64,000 nucleotides of DNA from Arcanobacterium sp. S3PF19 (lineage in GTDB: Bacteria; Actinomycetota; Actinomycetes; Actinomycetales; Actinomycetaceae). The stretch is from assembly GCF_000758825.1 (NCBI RefSeq), contig NZ_JRMX01000014.1, positions 267,069 to 331,068 on the forward strand. Reading direction: 5' to 3'. The position numbers and the translations under genes were made by a program. Shown in pieces: positions 1 to 8,948 of the stretch. Numbering within the stretch: position 1 is the stretch's first letter; the number at the start of each line of letters is the position of its first letter. Below the pieces are notes generated by a model. The model was not told where the DNA came from, did not search any database, and saw only the letters and a program-made list of their open reading frames with translations.

Positions 1-181
1 GCGTTACCCAAACCGGGTGCTGGCTGCGGACTGGTTTTCTGTGGCCGAAGCGCATCCGGAGGGTCTGTACAGAGACCGGACCCATCCGAATCCGGCCGGA
101 ACCGCACTGTTTGTAAACGAAGTGGAACGCGTTTTGACGCAGGCGGCCGATTTCGCCGCTTCCGCGCAGAAGGCGCACTGA
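1..181 (+). CDS. C-terminal end of an SGNH-type acyltransferase or esterase (5' truncated by window edge)
   Basis: Only the last 59 codons are visible, read from base 2 to the TGA at 179-181. The tail contains DRTHPNPAG, which fits the D-x-x-H motif followed by P-x-G that carries the catalytic Asp and His at the C-terminus of SGNH hydrolase domains. The preceding W-[FY]-x-x-A-x-x-HPE pattern resembles the SGNH domain fused to acyltransferase-3 proteins such as OatA-like O-acetyltransferases. Those are membrane proteins that O-acylate peptidoglycan or other surface polymers. The membrane part, if present, lies outside the window, so the fusion and the substrate are inference. Confidence 0.55.
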   Translation, partial: RYPNRVLAADWFSVAEAHPEGLYRDRTHPNPAGTALFVNEVERVLTQAADFAASAQKAH

Positions 182-217
182 AAACGCAGAGCAAAAAGCG
201 CGCCGATTCTTCGCGGA

Positions 218-1000
218 TTATTTTTCCGCGTGTGTGCGGTGCGTCGTGACGAGTTTTTCCAAAGGGGTATAGTGCAGGGTTATTGCCCGCCGATATTCTT
301 CCGGATTCCCCTCTTCCGCGGCTTGGAGAATCATTTTGTGCGCCTTTGCGGCGGCTTTCATTGATTCCGCGGTTTCTTCCTGCCCCAGCCGGGGGATAAG
401 TGTGCGGTGAATCAGCCACATTGCCGAGAGGAGCTGCCGGATCAGATTGTTGTCCAGGTGGGCGTACAGGGCTTTGTGGAAGGCGAGGTCTTCGGTGAAG
501 AAACTTTCTGCCCGTTCGGCTTTCTCCCGCATTTTGGCTACGAGAAAATGCATTTCGCCGTCGTAGGTGCCTTTCATGCGGGAAGTCAGTTCGTCTCCCA
601 GGCCGAGGTCGATAATTTTACGGACGGCAATCACGTCCCGCAGCGAGCCGATGCCGCGGCCGGCGTCAAGTGAAGTGCGGAGGATGAGGGTGTCGACAAG
701 AGGGCGGAGAGACATATTGCCCACGAAAGAGCCGCTTCCCTGCCGGGCGGACACAATATCCAGTGCTTCGAGTCTGCGCAGTGCCTCACGCACGGAAGAG
801 CGCGAGACTCCGATATGCCCGCAGAGTTTCGCTTCGGTGGGCAGGGGATCGCCGGGTTTCAGACCGTTTGAAATGATATAGGATTTGATGGCGTCCATTG
901 TTGTCTGTGAACGTGTTATGTGCGCGCGCCCGCATTGCTTCGCATTTTCTGTCTGTTCGGACGGCCTGTTGGGTAAATTCTGTGTGTGGATCGCGCTCAT
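218..1000 (-). CDS. GntR-family (FadR subfamily) transcriptional regulator
   Basis: This is a 260-residue one-component regulator. An N-terminal winged helix-turn-helix (PLPTEAKLCGHIGVSRSSVREALRRLEALD) is followed by GSGSFV, the typical end of the GntR wing. The rest is helical and matches the FCD ligand-binding domain of the FadR subgroup, with an LAFHKALY metal/ligand-pocket segment. An upstream in-frame ATG would add 13 residues, but the ATG at 1000 has a clear GGGGAGA ribosome binding site five bases before it, so I used that start. The gene stands alone between a converging gene end and a divergent lysozyme gene. FadR-type regulators commonly respond to organic acids or sugars; the ligand and targets cannot be read from the sequence. 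Confidence 0.85.
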   Translation of the reverse strand: MSAIHTQNLPNRPSEQTENAKQCGRAHITRSQTTMDAIKSYIISNGLKPGDPLPTEAKLCGHIGVSRSSVREALRRLEALDIVSARQGSGSFVGNMSLRPLVDTLILRTSLDAGRGIGSLRDVIAVRKIIDLGLGDELTSRMKGTYDGEMHFLVAKMREKAERAESFFTEDLAFHKALYAHLDNNLIRQLLSAMWLIHRTLIPRLGQEETAESMKAAAKAHKMILQAAEEGNPEEYRRAITLHYTPLEKLVTTHRTHAEK

Positions 1001-1305
1001 CGTCTCCCCGTATGCAATGAAAAACGGCATTTTTTTCATTCTACATATCGGGAGGGAAAATAAATATATGTAACCAAATTTCGGGCAAAATTTTTGCCGG
1101 GGGCCGCGGTGTCCTCTTCCGGTGTTTTCGTGTCTGTTTCTGCCGCGCGGCCGGCGCGGAAAGAGTCCGCACCGTAAAACAAAACGTCCGCCTTACGGAA
1201 CAGATGCGCTATCCGCTCGTTTCCGGACAGGGAAAAAGAGCGTGAAATATGGCATTTGTGTTACTATTGTGGCGCCGTGAGACGTAAACACAGACTAGGA
1301 GCAGT

Positions 1306-2862
1306 ATGTATTCTTTCCCGCGCGCCGGCCGGATCCGCTTTGTTTCGGTTCTGGTGTTTTGTTTTGGACTGATTTTCGGCGCTGCGGGCAGCGCCGCGCC
1401 GGCTTCCGCATTGCCCGCCGCCCGGGAAGCAGAGGCGGCACAAATGGTTTCCGGCTGGCAGTATATCGACGGCAGCTGGTATTACGGCGTGAACGGCAGC
1501 CCTGTCACCGGTTGGCTGAACCGTGGGGGAACCTGGTATTATCTGGATCCCCAAAAGGGCGGGAAGATGGCTGTGGGTCTTTTTTCCGTAGGCGGCAGGT
1601 ATTATGCGGCTTCGGATTCCGGTGCGATGCTTTCTTCGTCCTGGGTGTCTGTGGGTGAGGATTGGTATTTTGCCGGGGATTCGGGTGCTTTTGTCACCGG
1701 TTGGCTGAACCGTGGGGGAACCTGGTTTTATCTCGATCCCCAAAAGGGCGGGAAGATGGCCGCCGGGATGCAGAATATAAACGGCAGTTATTACTATTTC
1801 GCCGGCTCCGGTGCGATGCTGACAGGCTGGTTCTCTTCCGCAGACAAATATTATTATGCCCTGGGCTCGGGTGCCGTGGTTATCGCCGAAAAATATACGG
1901 ACGGCGTCAAATACTTCTATACTCCCGACGGGAAACCGTCCTCGGGCTGGGTCAGCGTGGAAGGACAGTGGTATTGGACGAAGCCCGACGGCTCTTTGCC
2001 CACGCAATGGGTGCGCTCCGGTGACGATTGGTATTACGTGGAATCGGGCGTGCCGGCGAAAAACACCTGGAAACTCGTCGGGAGATGGTGGTATTACCTG
2101 AAGAGTGACGGCGTAATGGTCACCGGTTGGCTGAACCGTGGAGGGACCTGGTATTATCTGGATCCCCAAAACGGGGGTGCGATGGCTGTGGGCCGGCTGA
2201 AAATAGAGGGGAAAGTCAACCGTTTCAATGCTTCCGGGGCCTGGGAGGGAACCGAAGACACACTTTCAAAACCGGTTATTGATATTTCCCATCACCAAAA
2301 CCCCGCCGATATTGATTACGATCTGCTCGCCTCCCAAATCAGCGGTGCAATTATCCGCATAGGATATACGGGAACCGGCTCTCTCAAACCTTACATGGAC
2401 GAAACGTTTGACCGGCACTATTGGGAGCTGACCCGGCGCGGGGTGCATGTAGGTGCATATTGGTACAGTGCGGCGCACGAAGGCGACGACGGCGTGCGCG
2501 AAGCCCGAGCCGCCCTGAAATATCTGAACGGGAGACATCTTGATCTTCCGCTGTACATCGACGTCGAAGACCCGACGCATCAGGAGGGGCTGAGCCGCAA
2601 AGATCTTACCGATCAGGCGATACAGTTTATCAGAACGGTTCGGGGCGGGGGATATTCCCCGGGTATCTATTCCGGTGCCCTGTGGTTTAAGAACAAACTT
2701 GACCGCGGCAGGCTTGACGGGGTCACCCCCTCATACTGGGTGGCACACTGGACCGGGAAAAGCAGGCCTTCGTTCAGCGGCAAATATGATTTATGGCAGT
2801 ATACCTCGAAGGGAAGACTGGACGGCTATGCGAAAAACCTGGATTTGAGCCGGCGCGGATAA
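1306..2862 (+). CDS. Secreted GH25 lysozyme with choline-binding-like cell-wall repeats
   Basis: The 518-residue product has a signal peptide (residues 1 to about 45, ending near ALPAAREA). About ten aromatic repeats of the GWxxxxGxWYYLDP type (CW_binding_1 family, roughly residues 47-305) follow. The C-terminal half is a GH25 muramidase: VIDISHHQ at the domain start, LPLYIDVED with the acidic catalytic residues, GIYSG, and a final LWQYTSKG. GH25 enzymes cleave the MurNAc-GlcNAc bond of peptidoglycan, so this is a wall-remodelling or competitor-killing enzyme held on a surface polymer by the repeats. The start ATG has AGGAG seven bases upstream. Three repeat units are almost identical at DNA level (1504-1571, 1693-1760, 2119-2186), which suggests recent duplication or gene conversion. 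Confidence 0.9.
   Translation: MYSFPRAGRIRFVSVLVFCFGLIFGAAGSAAPASALPAAREAEAAQMVSGWQYIDGSWYYGVNGSPVTGWLNRGGTWYYLDPQKGGKMAVGLFSVGGRYYAASDSGAMLSSSWVSVGEDWYFAGDSGAFVTGWLNRGGTWFYLDPQKGGKMAAGMQNINGSYYYFAGSGAMLTGWFSSADKYYYALGSGAVVIAEKYTDGVKYFYTPDGKPSSGWVSVEGQWYWTKPDGSLPTQWVRSGDDWYYVESGVPAKNTWKLVGRWWYYLKSDGVMVTGWLNRGGTWYYLDPQNGGAMAVGRLKIEGKVNRFNASGAWEGTEDTLSKPVIDISHHQNPADIDYDLLASQISGAIIRIGYTGTGSLKPYMDETFDRHYWELTRRGVHVGAYWYSAAHEGDDGVREARAALKYLNGRHLDLPLYIDVEDPTHQEGLSRKDLTDQAIQFIRTVRGGGYSPGIYSGALWFKNKLDRGRLDGVTPSYWVAHWTGKSRPSFSGKYDLWQYTSKGRLDGYAKNLDLSRRG
1504..1571 (+). repeat. 68-bp repeat unit, copy 1, in the lysozyme gene
   Basis: It encodes VTGWLNRGGTWYYLDPQKGG. It differs by only a few bases from the copy at 1693-1760 and slightly more from the copy at 2119-2186. 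All three are in frame, so unequal crossing over would change the number of wall-binding modules without breaking the gene. Confidence 0.9.
1693..1760 (+). repeat. 68-bp repeat unit, copy 2, in the lysozyme gene
   Basis: In-frame near-copy of 1504-1571; one change turns YY into FY. Confidence 0.9.
2119..2186 (+). repeat. 68-bp repeat unit, copy 3, in the lysozyme gene
   Basis: In-frame copy of the same wall-binding module, more diverged at its 3' end (NGGAM in place of KGGKM). Confidence 0.85.
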
Positions 2863-2985
2863 CTGCCGGCGGCGGAATTTTTCCGGGTAATTGGTGCCGG
2901 ATGTGCCGGGGAGAAAAGAGATAGAATAAAGGGTGTGCGCCGAAAGCGCATTCCCAGGTTAATTCGAGGCAGAGGGAAAATAAAT

Positions 2986-3726
2986 ATGACTTACAAATTG
3001 GTGCTGATGCGCCACGGTGAAAGCGAATGGAACGCAAAGAATCTGTTTACCGGATGGGTGGACGTTGCCCTTTCGGAAAAGGGACGGAGTGAGGGCGTAC
3101 GCGCCGGCAAACTGCTGAAAGATGCGCAGGTGCTGCCCGATATTCTGCATACCTCTCTGCTGCGCAGGGCGATTACGACCGCTAATCTTGCCCTGGACGG
3201 CGCAGACCGGCACTGGATTCCGGTAAAACGCTCATGGCGGCTGAACGAACGCCATTACGGCGCGCTGCAGGGCAAAAACAAAAAAGAAATCCGTGACGAA
3301 TACGGCGAAGAAAAGTTTATGCAGTGGCGCCGTTCCTACGACTGCCCGCCGCCGGCAATCGAACCGGGATCTGAATTCTCCCAGGACCGCGATCCGCGTT
3401 ATGCCGGCGAGCCGATTCCCGCCACCGAGTGCCTGAAGGACGTTCTGGCACGTCTGCTGCCCTATTGGGAAGAAGCGGTTGTGCCGGATCTGCGCACCGG
3501 AAAGACGGTGATGATCGCGGCGCACGGCAATTCCCTGCGTGCAATCGTGAAGCACCTGGACCATATTTCCGACGCCGAAATTTCGGGAGTGAATATCCCC
3601 ACCGGGATTCCGCTGTATTACGAATTGGACGAAGCCACTTTGCAACCCGTGGTTAAAGGCGGCAGATATCTTGATCCCGAAGCGGCCAAGGCTGCAATTC
3701 AGGCAGTGGCAAATCAGGGGAAGTAA
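2986..3726 (+). CDS. gpmA: 2,3-bisphosphoglycerate-dependent phosphoglycerate mutase
   Basis: The 246-residue enzyme interconverts 3- and 2-phosphoglycerate in glycolysis. The RHGESEWN motif carries the phospho-accepting His (residue 10); [11 protein letters not shown] and [14 protein letters not shown] carry the catalytic Glu and second His. Length and motifs are those of the dPGM family. The open frame extends 17 codons further 5', but the ATG at 2986 is preceded by AGAGGGA and begins the conserved [12 protein letters not shown] sequence. A possible -10 hexamer TAGAAT lies at 2922-2927. The gene is a single transcription unit closed by the strong terminator at 3769. Confidence 0.96.
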   Translation: MTYKLVLMRHGESEWNAKNLFTGWVDVALSEKGRSEGVRAGKLLKDAQVLPDILHTSLLRRAITTANLALDGADRHWIPVKRSWRLNERHYGALQGKNKKEIRDEYGEEKFMQWRRSYDCPPPAIEPGSEFSQDRDPRYAGEPIPATECLKDVLARLLPYWEEAVVPDLRTGKTVMIAAHGNSLRAIVKHLDHISDAEISGVNIPTGIPLYYELDEATLQPVVKGGRYLDPEAAKAAIQAVANQGK

Positions 3727-3768
3727 TCCGCATATTGCGAATCTGCGCGGTTTAATCCGTTGTATATT

Positions 3769-3810
3769 CCCGTGTGCCGTACGGAAGAATACGGCACACG
3801 GGAGTTTTTT
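3769..3810 (+). terminator. Intrinsic terminator after gpmA
   Basis: A perfect 13-bp stem (3769-3781 with 3790-3802, starting CCCGTGTGCCGTA) with an 8-base loop is followed by AGTTTTTT. Confidence 0.92.
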
Positions 3811-3917
3811 ATCCGCTGCGCCGCCGCGCGGATTAGCAGGTTGGGGGCCGGTTACAGACCTAATGTTTATTTTTTGTTAAAATAGAGCTGATAAAGACAC
3901 GAGAGAGCTGAGCTGTT

Positions 3918-4490
3918 ATGGAGTTCAAAGTTGGGGAAACAGTGGTGTACCCGCATCACGGAGCAGCGCTGATCGAAGATATTTCGGAGCGCATTATCCG
4001 CGGGGAGAAACGGCTGTATCTTACGCTGCGGATTGTGCAGGGCGATCTGACGATTCAGGTTCCCGCAGATTCCCTCGAAGAAGTGGGAATCCGCAATGTT
4101 TCCGACGAAGACCGGCTTACGGAAGTTTTTGCCGTGCTGCGCGAAAAAGAAATCGAGGAGCCGGCCAACTGGTCGCGCCGCTATAAGGCCAACGGCGAAA
4201 AACTCACTTCCGGCGACGTAAAACGTGTTGCGGAAGTAGTGCGGGATCTTTCGCGCAGAGAATCGGTGCGGGGTCTGTCTGCGGGGGAAAAAAGAATGCT
4301 TTCTCAGGCGATGACGGTTTTGGCGGCGGAGGTTGCTCTCGCCCGGGAAATTTCCGCCGGGGAAGCCACCGTTTTGGTGGAGCGGATTTTAGACGGGTAT
4401 GTGCCGCGCCTGCACGGCGAAGATTCCGAATCCGGCTGCGTAGGCGGGGAGAAAGAAAAAGATGCGCGTCCCGCTGCGGCCGAAGAATAG
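3918..4490 (+). CDS. carD: CarD-family RNA polymerase-binding transcription regulator
   Basis: The 190-residue protein has an N-terminal CarD/TRCF RNAP-interaction domain (FKVGETVVYPHHGAALIEDI, residues 3-60) and a helical C-terminal domain. CarD binds the RNA polymerase beta subunit and stabilises open complexes, notably at rRNA promoters. The C-terminus (after about residue 165) is acidic and lower in complexity. The start lacks a strong ribosome binding site (GAGAGAG only). An AT-rich -10-like TAAAAT is at 3878-3883. The gene leads the block carD-ispD-ispF, the common actinobacterial order, and its last 29 bases overlap the ATG-initiated form of ispD. Confidence 0.93.
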   Translation: MEFKVGETVVYPHHGAALIEDISERIIRGEKRLYLTLRIVQGDLTIQVPADSLEEVGIRNVSDEDRLTEVFAVLREKEIEEPANWSRRYKANGEKLTSGDVKRVAEVVRDLSRRESVRGLSAGEKRMLSQAMTVLAAEVALAREISAGEATVLVERILDGYVPRLHGEDSESGCVGGEKEKDARPAAAEE

Positions 4491-5319
4491 TACGGTAGAA
4501 GGAAAAGTGAAGTTTGCGGCGATTGTGGCGGGCGCAGGCAGCGGTACCCGTTTGGGTTTCGACCGGCCGAAAGCGCTTGTGGAGCTGGGCGGGCAGGCGC
4601 TTATTGTGCATGCGGTGCGTACGCTCTGCGCAGCCGGGATAGAATCGGTGACGGTAACGGTTCCGGCCGGTGAAGAGAAAAATTTTCGTGCGGTGCTGGA
4701 TGCGGCACATCTGTCCGCGCAGCTGACGGAAGGCGGAAATACAAGGCAGGAATCGGTCTGCCGGGGACTTGCAAAGACGGATTCGCAGTTCGTGCTGGTG
4801 CATGATGCGGCGCGGGCACTTACGCCGCCTGCCGTGGTGCGCCGCGTGATGGCCACTTTGGAGAAGGGCTACGATGCCGTGATCCCCGTGATTCCCGTGA
4901 CGGACACAATCAAGGTTGCGGGCCGGAAAATAGCCGTGAGCCGCGGTGTTTCCGGTTTGCGGGAAAACGACGCATACGATCCCGGGGAAGCGGAAGAAGT
5001 GGATCAGACACTCACCCGTTCCGCGCTGCGTGCGGTTCAGACACCGCAGGGATTTCGCACGCAGGTGCTGCGCCTTGCGCACAGTTCCGCTGCGCAGCTT
5101 TCGGGCGGAAACACTCCCGCTTCGGATGACGCTTTTTTGGTGGAGCGGATCGGCAGACAGGTTGTGATGGTTCCGGGAGACGCGGAAGCTTTGAAAATAA
5201 CCGTTCCCACGGATTTTATTCTTGCCCGCGAAATTCTGCGCGGACGGGAAAATTTTCCCGCGGCGCAGTCTCTGCCGGGATTGGAAGGCAAAACCGGCAG
5301 AGAGAAGGGACGCGGATGA
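4462..5319 (+). CDS. ispD: 2-C-methyl-D-erythritol 4-phosphate cytidylyltransferase
   Basis: This enzyme catalyses step 3 of the MEP isoprenoid pathway, coupling CTP to MEP. The CTP-binding GAGSGTRLGFDRPKALVELGG, the HDAAR loop, PVTDTIK, LRAVQTPQGFR and the closing TVPTDFILAREIL are all present. Two starts are possible. ATG at 4462 has GGGGAG ten bases upstream and overlaps carD by 29 bases. GTG at 4507 has GAAGGA only three bases away but gives the N-terminus usual for the family. The ATG is listed; the GTG form would be 270 residues. The stop overlaps the ispF start (ATGA), so translation is probably coupled. Confidence 0.94.
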   Translation: MRVPLRPKNSTVEGKVKFAAIVAGAGSGTRLGFDRPKALVELGGQALIVHAVRTLCAAGIESVTVTVPAGEEKNFRAVLDAAHLSAQLTEGGNTRQESVCRGLAKTDSQFVLVHDAARALTPPAVVRRVMATLEKGYDAVIPVIPVTDTIKVAGRKIAVSRGVSGLRENDAYDPGEAEEVDQTLTRSALRAVQTPQGFRTQVLRLAHSSAAQLSGGNTPASDDAFLVERIGRQVVMVPGDAEALKITVPTDFILAREILRGRENFPAAQSLPGLEGKTGREKGRG

Positions 5320-5813
5320 ATTTTTCCGATTTCAGGACGGCAACAGCCGTGGACGTGCACGCTTTCGGCGACGACCCCTCCCGCCCTCTGATGCTGGCCT
5401 GTTTAAGGTGGCCCGGGGAGCGTGGTCTGGCGGGTCATTCTGATGCGGACGCCGCCGCCCACGCCCTGGCAGATGCGCTGCTGATAGGTTCGGGTGTGGG
5501 AGAGCTGGGGACTGTGTTCGGCACGGACCGTCCGCAGTGGGCAAATGCTTCCGGTTCGGCTCTGCTTTCCGAGGCGCTGCGCCTGATACGTTCTGCCGGC
5601 TGGCAGCCGGTGAATGCGACTTTGCAGATTATCTGCCAGCGGCCGAAGTTTGCGCCGCGGAAAAAAGAGGCGGAAAAAATCATGACGGATATTGTGGGCG
5701 CACCGGTTTCCGTGGCTGCCACAAGCACGGATCATCTTGGCTTTATCGGCGAGAAAAAAGGAATCGCCGCTCTCGCCTCGGTTCTCCTTTTTCGCGGCGG
5801 GGACGCGCGGTAA
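5316..5813 (+). CDS. ispF: 2-C-methyl-D-erythritol 2,4-cyclodiphosphate synthase
   Basis: The 165-residue enzyme forms the cyclic diphosphate in the MEP pathway as a trimer. Metal ligands are visible as DVHAF near the N-terminus and GHSDADAAAHALADALL. ATSTDHLGFIGEKKGIAA is the conserved C-terminal active-site loop. The usual DIGxHFPD stretch is altered to ELGTVFGTD, as in a number of actinobacterial homologues. It overlaps ispD by four bases and shares its transcript. Confidence 0.95.
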   Translation: MNFSDFRTATAVDVHAFGDDPSRPLMLACLRWPGERGLAGHSDADAAAHALADALLIGSGVGELGTVFGTDRPQWANASGSALLSEALRLIRSAGWQPVNATLQIICQRPKFAPRKKEAEKIMTDIVGAPVSVAATSTDHLGFIGEKKGIAALASVLLFRGGDAR

Positions 5814-5839
5814 GCCCGCGCCGTCTCTGCCCGCCGGCT

Positions 5840-7255
5840 TTATTTGGATTTGGCGTGCGAAGCCTGCGTTTTCACGGGCAGGAAAGCCAGCAGGCCCAAA
5901 ACGAGAACTGCCGCAATTCCCAAAATTCCCGTGTAGGCCACTTTGTCCTGTGGAAGTGCGGTGACGTTCGCCGCAATCCCGATTGCCGCCGCGTACATGA
6001 ACGGGGCGAGGAAAGATACGGCCCGTCCGGTTGTGGCATACAGCCCGAAAAGTTCCGCTTCTTCGCCTTTGGGCGCGATCCGTGCCAGATACGTGCGCGA
6101 AGCGGACTGTGTCGGGCCGACGAAAATGCACAGACCCAGACCGAAAATCCAGTAAACGTGTTTTGCCGTCATTCCCATTATTCCGTCATGGCCGAAAAAC
6201 ACGATCAGGCTGAAAAGAATCATGGCGGTTACGGAAATGACGATCACCGCCCGCGAGCCCAGTCTGTCGTCGAGGTATCCGAAGCTGATCGTGGCGATGC
6301 CTGCCACCACGTTTGCCACGATCCCGAAAATAATTACTTCCCCCGGGGCAAAACCGAAGGCGGCAGAGGCCAAAATCGCACCGAAGGTAAACACCCCGGC
6401 GAGTCCGTCGCGGTAGATGGCCGATGAAATCAAAAACCAGACCACAGAGCGGTCGTTTTGCCACAAATGGCGAATAGAGGCGAAAAGACGGCGGTAGGAA
6501 CCGACAATGCCCAATTTTTCCAGATCGTTGCGCCGGGGTTTGTTTTTGGCGCTTATCAGCAGCGGGGAAGCCAGGACGAGCGTCCACAGCGCGGCGACAA
6601 GCATTGCGGCGCGCACGTTCAGCCCGTTTTCCGCCGTAACGCCGAACCAGCCCACTTCGGGCTGAATAAAGCCGACAAACAGGATCAGAAGCAGAATAAT
6701 GCCGCCGATGTATCCCAGTCCCCAGCCGAAACCGGAAATCCTTCCCACGTTTGAGGGCGTGGAGATATCGGAAATCATCGCGTTGTAGATCACCGACCCG
6801 GTTTCAAACAGGACATTCCCCACAGCCAGCAGAAACAGACCGAGCCAAAGCCGGTTTTCCTGCGGGGAAACAAAAAACAGACCGGTAATTACCGCCACGG
6901 TCAGCAATGTGGTAATGCGCAGCACAAGTGCCGATTTTCCCGAACGGTCGACGCTCTGCCCGAGCGCGGGGGCGATGACCGCCACCAAAATTCCCGCAAC
7001 GGACAGCGCGTATCCCAGCTGCGAATTGGCGTCGGGGCCGAACAGTTTCGCGTTGGTCAGATATACGGAAAACACAAAAGTGGTGACGATGGCGTTAAAC
7101 GCCGCGCCCGACATATCCCACAGGCCCCATGCGACTACGGCTTTGGTGAATGTGTGTGTACGTTCGGGCTGAAGGTCTGAGGTAACCGGAATATGATCGC
7201 CGGGAACCGGAATTACCGGCTGCTGTGAGATATTTTCACCCATGGATACAAACAT
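5840..7255 (-). CDS. MFS transporter of the UMF1 (Atg22-like) family
   Basis: The 471-residue membrane protein has about 12 hydrophobic segments. AWGLWDMSGAAFNAIVTTFVFSVYL near the N-terminus, YNAMISDI and GRISGFGWGLGYIGG are hallmarks of the UMF1/Atg22 branch of the major facilitator superfamily, whose yeast relative exports vacuolar amino acids. Bacterial substrates are mostly unknown. The gene lies antisense between ispF and cysS and so interrupts the common carD-ispD-ispF-cysS-rlmB order. It converges with ispF (26-base gap) and diverges from cysS. M1 and M5 are both possible starts; neither has a strong ribosome binding site. Confidence 0.88.
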   Translation of the reverse strand: MFVSMGENISQQPVIPVPGDHIPVTSDLQPERTHTFTKAVVAWGLWDMSGAAFNAIVTTFVFSVYLTNAKLFGPDANSQLGYALSVAGILVAVIAPALGQSVDRSGKSALVLRITTLLTVAVITGLFFVSPQENRLWLGLFLLAVGNVLFETGSVIYNAMISDISTPSNVGRISGFGWGLGYIGGIILLLILFVGFIQPEVGWFGVTAENGLNVRAAMLVAALWTLVLASPLLISAKNKPRRNDLEKLGIVGSYRRLFASIRHLWQNDRSVVWFLISSAIYRDGLAGVFTFGAILASAAFGFAPGEVIIFGIVANVVAGIATISFGYLDDRLGSRAVIVISVTAMILFSLIVFFGHDGIMGMTAKHVYWIFGLGLCIFVGPTQSASRTYLARIAPKGEEAELFGLYATTGRAVSFLAPFMYAAAIGIAANVTALPQDKVAYTGILGIAAVLVLGLLAFLPVKTQASHAKSK

Positions 7256-7389
7256 ACTTCAACTTTTTGCAATTGTCTCTGTTTTTGGCGGTTTTGCACG
7301 GCCGCCGGCTGCGGGCAAATCCGTATCCGTTCGCCCAATCCGGGAGTTTTGGCTGGCATTGCGGTGTTTATACGGGGTAGGCTAGAGGC

Positions 7390-8835
7390 GTGACATTACA
7401 TTTATATGATTCTGCGGCGCGCGGACTGCGCGAGTTTGTTCCTCTTGTTCCGGGTAAAGTCGGAATTTATCTGTGCGGGGCCACGGTGCAGGGCTCCCCG
7501 CATATCGGGCATATCCGTTCTGCCCTTGCTTTTGACGTTCTGGTGCGGTGGCTGCGCCGGTGCGGCTACGATGTTACAATGGTCCGCAACGTTACCGATA
7601 TCGACGATAAAATCCTCGCCAAATCGGCGCAGGCGAACCGTCCGTGGTGGGCGTGGGCATACAGGTTTGAAAACGAATTTTCCCGGGCATACGATGCCCT
7701 GGGTGTTCTCCGTCCCACATACGAACCGCGCGCAACGGGCCATGTTCCGGAAATGATCGAACTGATTGAAAAGATTATCGCTGCGGGACATGCCTATACC
7801 GGAGATCCCGGCAATGTTTATTTCGACGTTTCCTCGCTTCCCGATTACGGTTCCCTGACGCGTCAGACGCCGGAGAATATGAGTGCCAACGAAACCGAAG
7901 GAGAACCGGACAAGCGCTCCGTCCATGATTTTGCGCTGTGGAAAGCCTCCAAGCCGGGCGAACCGCGTACGGCTTCATGGGATACCCCCTGGGGACGGGG
8001 ACGCCCCGGGTGGCATCTGGAGTGTTCCACAATGAGCGGCAAATATCTGGGGGAAACGTTCGATATTCACGGCGGGGGAATCGATCTGCGTTTCCCGCAC
8101 CACGAAAACGAGCAGGCGCAGTCCCATGCGGCAGGTTTCGGTTTTGCGCGCTACTGGATGCACAACGCCTGGGTTACCATCGACGGCGAAAAAATGAGCA
8201 AGTCGCTGGGCAATTCGCTGACCGTGGAGAATATACTGCGGGACAATCCCGCCGTGCTGGTCCGTTTTGCGCTCGGCACGGTTCATTACCGCTCGACCGT
8301 GGCATATTCGCAGACCACGCTGGCCGAGGCGGGCGCAGTGTGGGAGCGTCTGCAGGGATTTGTGGCGCGCGCCGCACAGGCCGCGGGAGAAGTGCCCGCG
8401 CAGGAAGTGGCGCAGCTGCCGGCAGACGAACTGCCTGCGCAGTTTACGGAGGCGATGAACGAGGATCTGAACGTGTCTGCCGCGCTCGCGGTGATTCACG
8501 CACACGTGAAGGCGGGCAATGCCGCGCTGAATGCCACGCGGCAGGATACTGCCGCCGTGCGCAGGGAGCAGCTCCTTGTGCGCGCAATGCTCGACGTGCT
8601 TGGTCTGGATCCGCTGGCGCGTCCGTGGCGTGACGCCGGCAGCGGCACAGGCAGCACCGACAGCCGGACGATGGCTGCCCTTGATTCGCTCGTGCAGGGA
8701 ATTTTGGCGCAGCGTGCCCGGGCGCGCGGCGAAAAAGACTGGGCACAGGCCGACCGGCTGCGCGATACTTTGGCGGAAGCGGGAATCGAAGTTGCCGATT
8801 CTCCCGAAGGTGCGGTGTGGAAGCTGCGAAAATAA
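7390..8835 (+). CDS. cysS: Cysteinyl-tRNA synthetase
   Basis: This class I synthetase of 481 residues charges tRNA-Cys. The HIGH motif appears as [11 protein letters not shown] after the zinc-ligand CGATVQ, KMSKS appears as [11 protein letters not shown], and [19 protein letters not shown] carries the other zinc ligands. The complete C-terminal anticodon-binding half separates it from the paralogous mycothiol ligase MshC. The start is GTG. TAGGCT at 7378-7383 followed by six bases and the GTG could be a -10 for a leaderless mRNA; TTGGCT at 7349 is an alternative -35. Confidence 0.96.
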   Translation: MTLHLYDSAARGLREFVPLVPGKVGIYLCGATVQGSPHIGHIRSALAFDVLVRWLRRCGYDVTMVRNVTDIDDKILAKSAQANRPWWAWAYRFENEFSRAYDALGVLRPTYEPRATGHVPEMIELIEKIIAAGHAYTGDPGNVYFDVSSLPDYGSLTRQTPENMSANETEGEPDKRSVHDFALWKASKPGEPRTASWDTPWGRGRPGWHLECSTMSGKYLGETFDIHGGGIDLRFPHHENEQAQSHAAGFGFARYWMHNAWVTIDGEKMSKSLGNSLTVENILRDNPAVLVRFALGTVHYRSTVAYSQTTLAEAGAVWERLQGFVARAAQAAGEVPAQEVAQLPADELPAQFTEAMNEDLNVSAALAVIHAHVKAGNAALNATRQDTAAVRREQLLVRAMLDVLGLDPLARPWRDAGSGTGSTDSRTMAALDSLVQGILAQRARARGEKDWAQADRLRDTLAEAGIEVADSPEGAVWKLRK

Positions 8836-8948
8836 TGTTTTGCCGGGCGCCCGCCGGGCAAGGCTGATTTTCGCGCATTTACCGCGGCAGACAGACTGAT
8901 TTTTGCGTGCGTTTGCCGCACGCGGAAAAGAGCGGGAAAGAGGAGACA

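Noticed and set aside
1264..2169. 301-codon minus-strand frame with internal repeats
   Set aside because: Its repeats are only the antisense reading of the lysozyme wall-binding repeats.
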